NCBI RefSeq assembly: GCF_002811955.1
Contig: NZ_NPEF01000064.1
Coordinates: forward strand, 1-18,916
Source: Leptospira ellisii
GTDB lineage: Bacteria > Spirochaetota > Leptospiria > Leptospirales > Leptospiraceae
DNA length: 18,916 bases
Direction: 5' to 3'
In this document: positions 1-7,802 of the stretch, piece after piece
How positions within the stretch are numbered: position 1 is the first letter of the stretch
How the letters are laid out: each line of letters starts with the position of its first letter
Translations under genes and position numbers: made by a program
Notes under the pieces: model-generated
Databases searched by the model: none
The model's input: only the letters and a program-made list of their open reading frames with translations
Told to the model about the DNA's origin: nothing

Positions 1-616
1 TGGACGGAAACGTCCGCACTCCCAGAATTTCCCTCATTTGATCCAGTGCGATAAAGTGCATTCCTATCGAAGACGACGCCGACAAAGCGGAGCAGACGGC
101 GATTTCCCATTCCGGATAACGCGTTCTTATATCGTATGCAAGAAATTGAATCTTCGCTTCGGTCCAGACGCCCGTTATTCCGACCTTGATCTTCCGTTTT
201 GAAAGCGGCTCCAAAAGATCCGCCAAATCCGTATCCACGAAGTCGTTGAGTCCGGAAGCGTTCACGATCCGGTGTACGCGTTTTCGGTCCGCGATCCAGG
301 GTTCGAACACGAATTCCGCGCCCTTGGTGTTTTTAATACAATGATTTCCGAATTGTCTCAGGTGTTCCTTTTGTAACGGATCGCCTGCGTCGTGCCAGTC
401 CCGGATATGGACGATCCACAAGTCGTCCTCGTCGACCGAGTAGGCCCATTCGATCAGGGAGTGGACGGGACCGTATTCGATCATTTCCCCCAAAAGACGT
501 TTCGCTTCCTGATACCCCACGTGTAAAGCGTTGGGAAGCGGATCGTATTTTTCCAAAAGGGCTACGAAATCGTTCTGAAGACATTGCGTGAAAAGGATCG
601 CTTTGGGGAATTTCAT
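1..616 (-). CDS. Nicotinamidase/isochorismatase-fold protein, partial (C-terminus outside window)
   Basis: The reading frame is open from ATG at 616 to the left edge, giving the first 205 residues. Visible landmarks fit the cysteine hydrolase (nicotinamidase/isochorismatase) fold: an N-terminal strand followed by QNDFV (14-18), a DWH motif (73-75) and NHC (91-93) where PncA-type enzymes place metal ligands, TKGAEF (97-102), and GVWTEAK (149-155) where active enzymes have the G-x-x-T-x-x-C nucleophile motif. By eye alignment the nucleophilic Cys is Lys155, the catalytic Asp is Cys12, and the catalytic Lys is probably Asn119. The protein may therefore be a non-catalytic member, with a binding or regulatory role or fused to further domains beyond the edge. 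The start is the first ATG; no strong ribosome binding site precedes it. It is divergent from the hydrolase gene at 938. Confidence 0.6.
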   Translation of the reverse strand, partial: MKFPKAILFTQCLQNDFVALLEKYDPLPNALHVGYQEAKRLLGEMIEYGPVHSLIEWAYSVDEDDLWIVHIRDWHDAGDPLQKEHLRQFGNHCIKNTKGAEFVFEPWIADRKRVHRIVNASGLNDFVDTDLADLLEPLSKRKIKVGITGVWTEAKIQFLAYDIRTRYPEWEIAVCSALSASSSIGMHFIALDQMREILGVRTFPS

Positions 617-937
617 ATCGGTTTCGATTTATTAAATCCGGTTCGTCATGGGAGAATGGGGCGCATATCTAAAAAAGCAATCCGATTTTAGGGACGTTTC
701 ATTCCTATTTTTACGTCGAATCTTCTTCCCGTGTCGAACGAAACAGATCTTTCACGGCGAAAATCGTATCAAAAAATGAGAATATTAAAATTTTTGCGAA
801 AAGAATGCGATTGAGTTTTATATTATCCGTTCGTTAGATAAAAAACTTTTTTTGCGGTTTTGCCGTAAAATAGACATTAATCGATTGACTCGATTCTTCT
901 CTTCCGTAATTTACTTTTTCCGAATGGAAGCCTTATT
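617..937. other. Intergenic region between divergent genes
   Basis: This 321-base stretch separates the divergent genes at 616 and 938. It turns AT-rich from about 770. Apart from the candidate promoter at 885-912, it holds an imperfect hairpin near 846-870 (TTTTGCGG against CCGTAAAA) of unknown meaning. I saw no convincing ORF or RNA gene. Confidence 0.5.
885..912 (+). promoter_or_regulatory. Candidate sigma-70-type promoter for the alpha/beta hydrolase
   Basis: TTGACT (885-890) is separated by 16 bases from TAATTT (907-912), placing a transcript start near 919, just before the GGAAG ribosome binding site. The -35 box matches the consensus well and the -10 box only moderately. This is inferred from sequence only. 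Confidence 0.35.
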
Positions 938-1873
938 ATGAAACGATTCGCGATTTTTTTGGGTATTATTTCTATTTTTTATTCAATCGCCGCCTTTTAT
1001 TTTTCCGATCAAATCATTCATTTCAAGAAAAAGACCCTGGAAGAGGATCAGAAGGAGCAAAATATCACCTCTCTCGCCAAATTCGGGTTAGACGATCATC
1101 CCTTGGAGGTCACCATTCCCTTAAAGGATGTGACGATACAGGCGTGGTTATTCGAACCTAAGAATCGGAAACGCTGCGGATCTGTCGTCACACACGGTTA
1201 TACGGTAACACGTTATGCGGTGCTTAAATACGCCCAGTTTTTCTATAAACTGGGTTGTTCCTCTTTGGTTTACGACGTTCGTTATCACGGTCTGAGCACC
1301 GGAGATTCCTCCACATACGGTTATTACGAAAAGGACGATTTGTTGGCCATCATAGATTGGTTCAAAAAAAAGACGGGATTAAAATCCTCCGAAATAGCGA
1401 TCGCGGGACAATCCATGGGCGCTGCCATTTCATTGCTCGCGCTCGCGAAATCGAAGGAGCGTTTTTCCTTTATTCTGGCCGATTCGTCCTATAGCATCGC
1501 GACCGTCGTGTTCCGAGAAAGGGCGGTCGTTCAATATTCTAGATTGATCTTAACGATGCTTCCTTCCGCAGTCTGGCTCGCGTCGATACGATCCGGCGCC
1601 GATTTGAAGGATTCGGCTCCCGAATACTTCGCCGATCTGATCCAAACTCCTACGCTCCTGATGCATTCCGCCGCGGACATGGCAACGCTCCCCTCTCATT
1701 CGGAACGCATTTTTTCGAAGCTATCCGTCAAGGAGAAGGAGCTTCACCTTACGCATTGGAACGCGAAACACAGCGAAAATTGGAATCGTAATCCAAAGGC
1801 TTATGAAGAGATCATTCGGGCCTTCATTATACGCTACAGGATCGCTCCGTTTTTCAATCTGATACGGAGATAG
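938..1873 (+). CDS. Alpha/beta hydrolase, membrane-anchored
   Basis: A 311-residue serine hydrolase of the alpha/beta fold. Residues 4-22 form a hydrophobic N-terminal segment, either a signal anchor or an uncleaved signal peptide, so the catalytic domain is probably on the outer face of the inner membrane. Fold landmarks occur in order: HGYTVTR (86-92, oxyanion-hole HG motif), VYDVRYHGLS (111-120), nucleophile elbow GQSMG with Ser159, candidate acid Asp247 in HSAADMATL, and candidate catalytic His278 in AKHSEN. The order resembles the BAAT/dienelactone-hydrolase-like cytoplasmic and periplasmic esterases annotated as 'alpha/beta hydrolase' or S9-like peptidases. The substrate cannot be told from the sequence. 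The start ATG has GGAAG about 9 bases upstream. It appears monocistronic, as the next gene has its own promoter-like sequence and different base composition. Confidence 0.85.
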   Translation: MKRFAIFLGIISIFYSIAAFYFSDQIIHFKKKTLEEDQKEQNITSLAKFGLDDHPLEVTIPLKDVTIQAWLFEPKNRKRCGSVVTHGYTVTRYAVLKYAQFFYKLGCSSLVYDVRYHGLSTGDSSTYGYYEKDDLLAIIDWFKKKTGLKSSEIAIAGQSMGAAISLLALAKSKERFSFILADSSYSIATVVFRERAVVQYSRLILTMLPSAVWLASIRSGADLKDSAPEYFADLIQTPTLLMHSAADMATLPSHSERIFSKLSVKEKELHLTHWNAKHSENWNRNPKAYEEIIRAFIIRYRIAPFFNLIRR

Positions 1874-1975
1874 GATCGGTTCGTGAAGTTGGAGTTAGGG
1901 GACAGATGAAAAGAATCTAATTTGATCCAAGATATTAAAAATAGTTACTAGTTACTTCATTCGGTTTGAAAGCAT

Positions 1976-2005
1976 TTGACCGAAGTTGCGTGAATGCATT
2001 TTATT
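1976..2005 (+). promoter_or_regulatory. Candidate promoter for the small secreted protein
   Basis: TTGACC (1976-1981) and TTTATT (2000-2005) with an 18-base spacer would start a transcript near 2012, ahead of the GGAAAG site and the ATG at 2042. The position supports 2042 rather than 1994 as the start codon. The -10 match is 4 of 6, so this is a weak inference. Confidence 0.3.
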
Positions 2006-2041
2006 TTTGAAACTATCTATTATAAATTATATGGAAAGATT

Positions 2042-2356
2042 ATGTTAAATAGAATTGTTATACTATTTTTATTATCTTCAAGTTTTGTATTATTTGCGAA
2101 TTCATGGGAATTCTCATCTGTCAACCTTGTAAATGAAAGCGGAAAGATTACGTTGTCAGGAAGAGTTAAAGGAACAGAGTGCAAAAGGTTGAGAATAACA
2201 GCTAAAATCGAATATGAAAGCGGGGCTAAGAATACAATGATTGGCGATGTCGAAAGCGTGGAGTCCGGTGGTAGCCGAATATTTTCGATTTCTGAAAGTT
2301 CTTTTTACAAAACGGGAAATTGGAAATTGTTAGATATAAAAGGGCAGTGTCGATAA
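2042..2356 (+). CDS. Small hypothetical secreted protein, AT-rich
   Basis: A 104-residue protein I do not recognise. Residues 1-19 form a clear signal peptide (MLNR, then a hydrophobic run ending SSSFVLFANS), so the product is probably exported to the periplasm or beyond. There is no lipobox Cys. The mature part is short and polar and looks beta-rich, with TLSGRVKGTECKRLRITAKIE-like alternating strands (about 36-56) and two cysteines (Cys near 46 and Cys103) that could form a disulphide. The ATG at 2042 is preferred over the in-frame ATG at 1994, because GGAAAG lies just before it and the signal peptide begins there. Codon use is visibly more AT-rich than in all neighbouring genes, which may indicate recent acquisition or relaxed selection. 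Confidence 0.6.
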   Translation: MLNRIVILFLLSSSFVLFANSWEFSSVNLVNESGKITLSGRVKGTECKRLRITAKIEYESGAKNTMIGDVESVESGGSRIFSISESSFYKTGNWKLLDIKGQCR

Positions 2357-2407
2357 TTTCTACATTAGGTGCTTGAACTTTTCGGTGAACGTCCTATAAG
2401 TAGGCTT

Positions 2408-2965
2408 ATGAGAAAAGTTGTTTTCGGGATCAATATATCAGCGGACGGATTTTGCGGTCATATGGATATGGTTGCAGACGGGGAATTGCACGAACATTTC
2501 ACCAGGTTGCTGAGCACTGCGGACGTCATCCTTTACGGCCGAATCACATATCAGCTTATGGTTCCGTTTTGGCCTGAAATCGCCAGAGATCAATCGATGT
2601 CGAAAGAGACGAACGAGTTCGCTCGCGTGTTCGACTCGCTCGAAAAGGTCGTATTCTCCTCCACGCTGAAAGATCTCGAAGATAAGAATTCGAGGCTCGC
2701 GCGCAAGAGCATCGAGGAAGAGATACATACGTTGAAACAATCGCCCGGGAAGGACATATGTGTGGGCAGCTTGAGCGTCGCGTCCCAACTTTCGGAATGC
2801 GATTTGATCGACGAATACCATTTCGCGGTTCATCCTGTCGTCGTGGGTAACGGGCCTAGATTATTCGACTCCGTAAAATTGCAGGATAGACTTCTACTGA
2901 ACTTTATCGGCTCGCAAACCTTTCGGTCGGGCGTCGTGGTTCTGCAATACAAAAGGCATGCGTAA
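2408..2965 (+). CDS. RibD C-terminal/dihydrofolate reductase-like family protein
   Basis: A 185-residue protein of the bacterial bifunctional deaminase-reductase C-terminal family (YwjB/YyaP-like), which shares the dihydrofolate reductase fold and binds NAD(P)H. Diagnostic segments are the first strand with SADGF (11-15), [10 protein letters not shown] (42-51), KVVFSSTL (80-87), GSLSVASQL (120-128) and [13 protein letters not shown] (141-153), all in the usual order and spacing. Length is typical for stand-alone members (about 180-190). The family is mostly uncharacterised, so the reaction is unknown. The ATG at 2408 begins directly at the first beta-strand; an in-frame GTG at 2369 would add 13 residues and has no better support. 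It converges on the acyltransferase gene with 70 bases between, in which no intrinsic terminator is evident. Confidence 0.85.
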   Translation: MRKVVFGINISADGFCGHMDMVADGELHEHFTRLLSTADVILYGRITYQLMVPFWPEIARDQSMSKETNEFARVFDSLEKVVFSSTLKDLEDKNSRLARKSIEEEIHTLKQSPGKDICVGSLSVASQLSECDLIDEYHFAVHPVVVGNGPRLFDSVKLQDRLLLNFIGSQTFRSGVVVLQYKRHA

Positions 2966-3035
2966 AGGTCTCTCGAATTCCGCACAACCGCGTCGCGCTT
3001 GAGAGTTTGCATCCCTACGTCGACGAATTCTGCCG

Positions 3036-4637
3036 TTAATCGGTATTTTCCTTTTTGTCCGATTGGGATTCGTAATTATCGATAAAACGTTTTATGATTT
3101 CGTAATCCAAAACCTTTTGTACGATGCTGGACCGGATGATTCCCTTCTGCGTTTGTTTTATCATTCGCTGCGAATTATCCAAAAATTTCGCGTATTCGAT
3201 ATAGGTTTTATAGATCGGAGAAAGAATCTTATATCCCATCGTTTTAGGAAGTACGCCTTGCCCCTCCAGATACGTGGACATATCGCGGTAGAGTTCGTTC
3301 CATCGCAGAGGATCGAGTTTTAATCCTCCGTACGTTCCGACCCTTCTGTGGACCATGATCACGTCCAAAACCAATTCCCTCGTTTTAAAAAGGGTGTATT
3401 TGATTCCGGTTTTTTCGAATCCGATCGACTCGTATATCTTCCAAAGATAAGGATCGGAAGCGGCGATGATGTACGACTTGTTCGTGGTGATCAGGACGTG
3501 AAAGATTCTTTCGAATATTCCCATGAGAATGTCGCTCTTGCGATAGTCGTGATGCATACAAAGACCTACGACTTCGATCATATCCTTAGGATTGGGAAGT
3601 TTTTTGAACTCCTCCGGTTTGATGTGACGCTGCAATTCGAAGGGAACGTCCTCCCCGTTGGCGAAGAAGATATTGGCGCTTCCGATCAGGCGATCGTGAT
3701 GCCAGGCCGTGATGATTCTGCTGTTGGGATCGTACCAATGGGAAACGTCGGAAAGATCCGCCTCCTTATCCAGTTTTTTGACCGCGGAATATGCAAGTTT
3801 TCTTAACTTTAGGACTTCCAAATATTCCTGTTGCGACTTTACGAACCGATACGTCATGATGTTCTTGATGTTCGCCGTGTTAAATCCGATTTTCCTTAGC
3901 GCGAACGGACCTATGTCGATCAAACGGAGAAAATATCGTACGATGGCCTTTTCTGTGATGTCGGAAAGAAAGTCGATGTTTGCGATGAAGCTGATTCCCT
4001 TGGGAATGGGTTTTACCGCTTCCACACGCGCATGGATCGGTTCGTTCCCGGCAAATAAATTGAGGCTGAAAACGAGTTCCATGGACGGAAAGATCGCGAG
4101 CGATTGGTCGTAATTCTCTATCAAGAACCGCTTTCGGGATATTTTTTTCACTTTGATAAGCGAAGTCTGATCGTATAAAAAAGGATGGTCCATCAATCCG
4201 AAAAGAGGGATTTGATCGGATATCTCCATGAGGGAATCCAGTTTGTCGCCGAAAAGGTCTTCGGAACCGAGGATTCTGTGTAATCCCAATCTTAAAGGTT
4301 GATCCGGTTTTTGGGAAATATTCGCGATCCTGCATACGAAATTGTAGGGGTTGCTGTCTTTGGGGGAAAGGCGAAAATTTACGTCGACGCTGATGTTTTC
4401 CCTGATGTCCGCGTTCGATAAATCTAGGTTTTTGTCCAGGCTTTCGATTCCCAATCCGAGCGAGGAATAGTCTAAAACGCGGAATTCCTTCGGTTCCTTC
4501 CATCCGGGATGTGTCGCGAAAAGAAGGATGTCTCCGCCCATTCGGACGTCGATCCTTCCGTGTTCCCTTCTTTCGACGTCGGGTGCGTATTGTTTCACCA
4601 GTTTGACGTTGTCGACTATGCCGCTTTCGCTATTCAT
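3036..4637 (-). CDS. PilZ-domain protein fused to FeeM/GNAT-like N-acyltransferase domain
   Basis: A 533-residue cytoplasmic fusion. The N-terminal part has PilZ hallmarks for cyclic di-GMP binding: an arginine-rich stretch RREHGRIDVR (23-32) followed by DYSSLGLGI (56-64, the D/N-x-S-x-x-G motif). A second beta-rich PilZ-like segment spans roughly 155-240 but lacks clear motifs. The C-terminal part (about 262-455) resembles the N-acyl amino acid synthase FeeM branch of the GNAT fold: KLRKLAYS (277-284), a strand RIITAWHHDRLIGSANI (307-323), EVVGLCMHHDYRKSD (355-369) at the acyl-donor site, and ASDPYLWKIYESIGF (393-407). Acyl-ACP-dependent acylation switched by c-di-GMP is an inference. The start codon overlaps the end of the upstream SpoIIE phosphatase gene by 8 bases, indicating translational coupling. 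Confidence 0.75.
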   Translation of the reverse strand: MNSESGIVDNVKLVKQYAPDVERREHGRIDVRMGGDILLFATHPGWKEPKEFRVLDYSSLGLGIESLDKNLDLSNADIRENISVDVNFRLSPKDSNPYNFVCRIANISQKPDQPLRLGLHRILGSEDLFGDKLDSLMEISDQIPLFGLMDHPFLYDQTSLIKVKKISRKRFLIENYDQSLAIFPSMELVFSLNLFAGNEPIHARVEAVKPIPKGISFIANIDFLSDITEKAIVRYFLRLIDIGPFALRKIGFNTANIKNIMTYRFVKSQQEYLEVLKLRKLAYSAVKKLDKEADLSDVSHWYDPNSRIITAWHHDRLIGSANIFFANGEDVPFELQRHIKPEEFKKLPNPKDMIEVVGLCMHHDYRKSDILMGIFERIFHVLITTNKSYIIAASDPYLWKIYESIGFEKTGIKYTLFKTRELVLDVIMVHRRVGTYGGLKLDPLRWNELYRDMSTYLEGQGVLPKTMGYKILSPIYKTYIEYAKFLDNSQRMIKQTQKGIIRSSIVQKVLDYEIIKRFIDNYESQSDKKENTD

Positions 4638-7524
4638 TGTGGTTGTTTCCGTTGTTTTCGTAGAATTTTGCCTCGTTGATCAGCATGGTCGCTCTGCTGA
4701 GGTCGCCCGCGTTTTGATATATTTCGGAAAGATGTATTAGATTCTGCTTATGTTCCGGGTTTCTAAGCCGAAGTCGTTCCCCGAAGTCGGTCGCGTTTTT
4801 TATGTTTCCCGAATTCTTGTAACATTTCGAAATGATAAACAGACAATCCGAATCGTCCGGGGTCGCGTTGCTGTAGTGCAGCGCTATTTCCGCCGCTTTT
4901 TGATATTGCTTTTTTTGAATGTATCCGTTGGTTAGAAGTTTGAGAACCTTCCTGCTTCTTTGATAGATGGGATCTTTGGAGAGGATCCCTTCGAGCAACG
5001 CGATCGTATCGTCGTAGTTCTTCTGCTTGAATTCCTCGCGCGCCTTTGTATAGGCTTTGATCACCTCTTCCGGTTCGGTGAATTCGATGGCCGCGTCGAG
5101 TTTGTATTCCACGCGGATCAGGGATATGTCGTCCGTCACTTCTCCCGCGTTTTTGATTTCCTGTACGATCTCCTGGAGCTGTCCGTTCCCTCTTTCCACG
5201 AATCTAAGAAACAGATCCTCGTTTTCGTTCATGTTTCTTTCCTCGTCGCCCTGTTCGTTTTTATCCTTGATCAGGATATCGTCCCTTCCGTCGGATCCGA
5301 TGAACAGGACGTCGTTCGGCTGGAATTGAAACGTGTTTATATGAAGACTCGTCTCCATGTTGATCGGCATTCCCAATTTGCGGTAAAAAAAACGGTGGGG
5401 GAGAAAGTTGGCGATTCCGTCTCTGAAATAAGCGGGTAGAGGATGTTCCGCGTTCATATAATACAATAATCCCGATTCCTCGTCGAGAAGGGATACGAAC
5501 ACTGATACGAGCATAGTACCGTCGAAACTCGTGAATATATTATGAAGTTCTATAAAAGTGTTTTTTAACCAACGTTCCGGAAAAAGATTCATCACGTCGA
5601 AGGAATTTCTGGACCTTTCGAGGATGGCTTCGAAGACGGAGCCTAAGACAAGTGCGCCTCCCGCTCCCTGCATGGATTTACCCATGGCGTCCCCGTTTAG
5701 AATCACGGTATAATTCCTTCCCTTTAGGGCGATTTTACTAGATACACAAAGATCTCCTCCGATCTCGGAGGCCCAACGTTTGAATTGGAATTTCTTTTTT
5801 TGTTCCGTAAGGAATTCCACGAAGACCGTTTGCGAGCTGGATTTGTTCTGCGCCAGAGGTTGGATCAAAAGCGACGTGAGATAGTAGTCCGCGTCCTGTT
5901 TCGTTTTTAATTCCTGGACCTTTTCCAAACTTTGCTGGAGTTCCTTGGTTCTTTCGGTGACTTTTTCCTCCAAGGTTTCCGCATAATCCTGCAGTTTCGC
6001 CTGCGCGGAACTGATGGAAGTCACCATATGATTGAAGGATCTCGAAAGGAAGCCTATCTCGTCCTCCGCCTGAACCGGAACCGATACGTCGTACTTCCCC
6101 TCGTTGACTTCCTTAACTCCGCTCAATAAAACCATCAACGGATGGATCAGACCTCCGTGAAAAAGATAAGGGAACAAAAGAAGTATCAGAAGCGCCGTCA
6201 GAACGATGATCGTAGCCATCTTCAACACGATCGAATCGACCATTTCCCGATAGGAGGAATATGCGTATCCCGCTTCGTAAACCGCATCCCCGAGTTTGAA
6301 AAGATAACGTACAAGAAGGATCGTTTCCCCGTTCGCCGTTTTGAGGGATCGATACATACGTTTGGAAACCGCCACCGAAGCGCTCTCGTCGATTCCGTAA
6401 TACTCCCTCCATTCCCCTTTGGAAACCGCGAGGGATTTGTTCGGAATCCGTTTCAAATATTTTCCCATTTCCGCGGCTTCGCTCTGGAAGAGAAGTTTGG
6501 ATTGGATCGCGCCCAGTTTTTTATGTTCGATCTTGAAGTTCGAGGCGAATAATCCGTCCGATTTCGGCCGTGAAGCGATATACATCACGTTTTCCGGCAC
6601 GATAGTTTTATCTAACTTCGTAATATTCTTAAGTATCGTCTCGATTTCTATGTTTCTGGCTTCGTCGAAGTAGGTGTCGTTGATCTTGAACGTGATCCTT
6701 GAAACCACGCTGAGAATCGTCAACGTGGTCACCAACGTCACTCCTACGATCTTCACCATAAACGAGGACGGCTGCGGTGAATTGTTGAGATAAATCACCG
6801 TATAGATGAAAAGTTGAAGGCTTGTCGCCGACGTCAGAAGCAGTTGGAAATCCGCGAACGAAATCTTGTTCGTCGCGTATAATACGTAGACCGCCGAAAA
6901 ACACGCGTGAAGTACGACGGCCGCTCCGAACGAGCGAAGCATTCTCGCGTTGGGACTGAGCAGATGGAAAAATCCGGTCTCCCGGTTGTTCTCCGTTTTT
7001 CTGAATTCCCTTTCTTCTCCGATCGTTTTCCGAAAGATCACCGCCAAAATCCAGAGAAACGTCAGAAAATGGATCAGACTCATCGGCGCGGTGGATTGCG
7101 GAGTCTGAAATTCGAATAACTGAGTGTCGAAGTTGTACACGACTTCAGAATTCAAATTTCCTAATATATAGTACAGATATCCGAATAACCCGAGCGCGGT
7201 CAGGACGAAAAAAGAAACGTAGGATTCCCTTCGATTCCTGTTTTTAGGGAAGGAATAGATAAAGGAAAGCAGAAGCAGATTGGAGAAACACGTGTAAAGA
7301 GCGATGATGAAACTCGCCGGCTTAGCGATGTTCGGCGAAAAAATCGAGGTCCTTAATACGAAACCCAAATTGAGGAGCAGCGCAAAAAAGAAATAGCCGA
7401 CCAAAAGCCAGGTCTGTTTGGATTTTCCCTTTAAGCTCAATAAATATATTAAGAGAAACGCCGAAAATATCGTACCAGAGATATATCCGATCGAGTAGTA
7501 ATTGAGCTGGAGAAAATTCGTCAT
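4630..7524 (-). CDS. Membrane sensor SpoIIE-family protein phosphatase with HAMP and TPR domains
   Basis: A 964-residue signalling protein. Residues 11-276 hold about eight hydrophobic membrane segments; 280-432 is a soluble, probably periplasmic, sensor region; another membrane segment lies at about 433-455. A HAMP linker follows (456-508, with EDEIGFLSRSFNHM), then a coiled coil (509-545). The PP2C/SpoIIE domain spans about 565-808 and carries the metal-binding acidic residues: Asp591 in EIGGDLC, Asp612 in GDAMGKS, Asp745 in SDGRDD, and Asp798-Asp799 in TDDIS. Three or so TPR-like helical hairpins complete the C-terminus (815-955). It probably dephosphorylates serine/threonine on a regulator protein such as an anti-sigma antagonist, in response to an envelope signal; the target is unknown. 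The start has AAGGAAA upstream, and it is the first gene of an operon with the PilZ-acyltransferase. Confidence 0.88.
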   Translation of the reverse strand: MTNFLQLNYYSIGYISGTIFSAFLLIYLLSLKGKSKQTWLLVGYFFFALLLNLGFVLRTSIFSPNIAKPASFIIALYTCFSNLLLLSFIYSFPKNRNRRESYVSFFVLTALGLFGYLYYILGNLNSEVVYNFDTQLFEFQTPQSTAPMSLIHFLTFLWILAVIFRKTIGEEREFRKTENNRETGFFHLLSPNARMLRSFGAAVVLHACFSAVYVLYATNKISFADFQLLLTSATSLQLFIYTVIYLNNSPQPSSFMVKIVGVTLVTTLTILSVVSRITFKINDTYFDEARNIEIETILKNITKLDKTIVPENVMYIASRPKSDGLFASNFKIEHKKLGAIQSKLLFQSEAAEMGKYLKRIPNKSLAVSKGEWREYYGIDESASVAVSKRMYRSLKTANGETILLVRYLFKLGDAVYEAGYAYSSYREMVDSIVLKMATIIVLTALLILLLFPYLFHGGLIHPLMVLLSGVKEVNEGKYDVSVPVQAEDEIGFLSRSFNHMVTSISSAQAKLQDYAETLEEKVTERTKELQQSLEKVQELKTKQDADYYLTSLLIQPLAQNKSSSQTVFVEFLTEQKKKFQFKRWASEIGGDLCVSSKIALKGRNYTVILNGDAMGKSMQGAGGALVLGSVFEAILERSRNSFDVMNLFPERWLKNTFIELHNIFTSFDGTMLVSVFVSLLDEESGLLYYMNAEHPLPAYFRDGIANFLPHRFFYRKLGMPINMETSLHINTFQFQPNDVLFIGSDGRDDILIKDKNEQGDEERNMNENEDLFLRFVERGNGQLQEIVQEIKNAGEVTDDISLIRVEYKLDAAIEFTEPEEVIKAYTKAREEFKQKNYDDTIALLEGILSKDPIYQRSRKVLKLLTNGYIQKKQYQKAAEIALHYSNATPDDSDCLFIISKCYKNSGNIKNATDFGERLRLRNPEHKQNLIHLSEIYQNAGDLSRATMLINEAKFYENNGNNHNE

Positions 7525-7570
7525 CGTATTTCCTTTTTCGAATCAAAAGAGTGAAAAATTCTGAAGGGAT

Positions 7571-7599
7571 ATTAAATGGACTTGAAATAATAGAGTCAA
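7571..7599 (-). promoter_or_regulatory. Promoter of the SpoIIE phosphatase / PilZ-acyltransferase operon
   Basis: Read on the minus strand, TTGACT (7599-7594), a 17-base spacer and TTTAAT (7576-7571) form a near-consensus sigma-70-type promoter, with a predicted start near 7564, about 40 bases before the ATG at 7524. It is the best promoter match noticed in this window. Confidence 0.5.
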
Positions 7600-7802
7600 A
7601 CGGTAAATTTATTTTCCTCGTTGAATTTTGATTATTATAGAACGTACGGAATGGAAAAGTCCGAAGCGTTTAGCAAGAGTTAGTTTATACGGTCGAAACT
7701 TTATAATCGGCAACGAGATTATGATATTATAAAAGAGAATATCGTAATTTTAATGCACCGCAAAAAGTCGTAGAACGAATCCATTCTTATGAGAAGGTTA
7801 AA

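Noticed and set aside
1943..1956. Tandem AGTTACT repeat
   Set aside because: Two copies of a 7-base word in AT-rich DNA are not significant.
1994..2041. In-frame ATG at 1994 as start of the small secreted protein
   Set aside because: It would put 16 residues before the signal peptide and lies inside the likely promoter; GGAAAG directly precedes the ATG at 2042.
2369..2407. GTG at 2369 as start of the RibD/DHFR-like gene
   Set aside because: The fold begins at the ATG at 2408, and the 13 extra residues show no family match.
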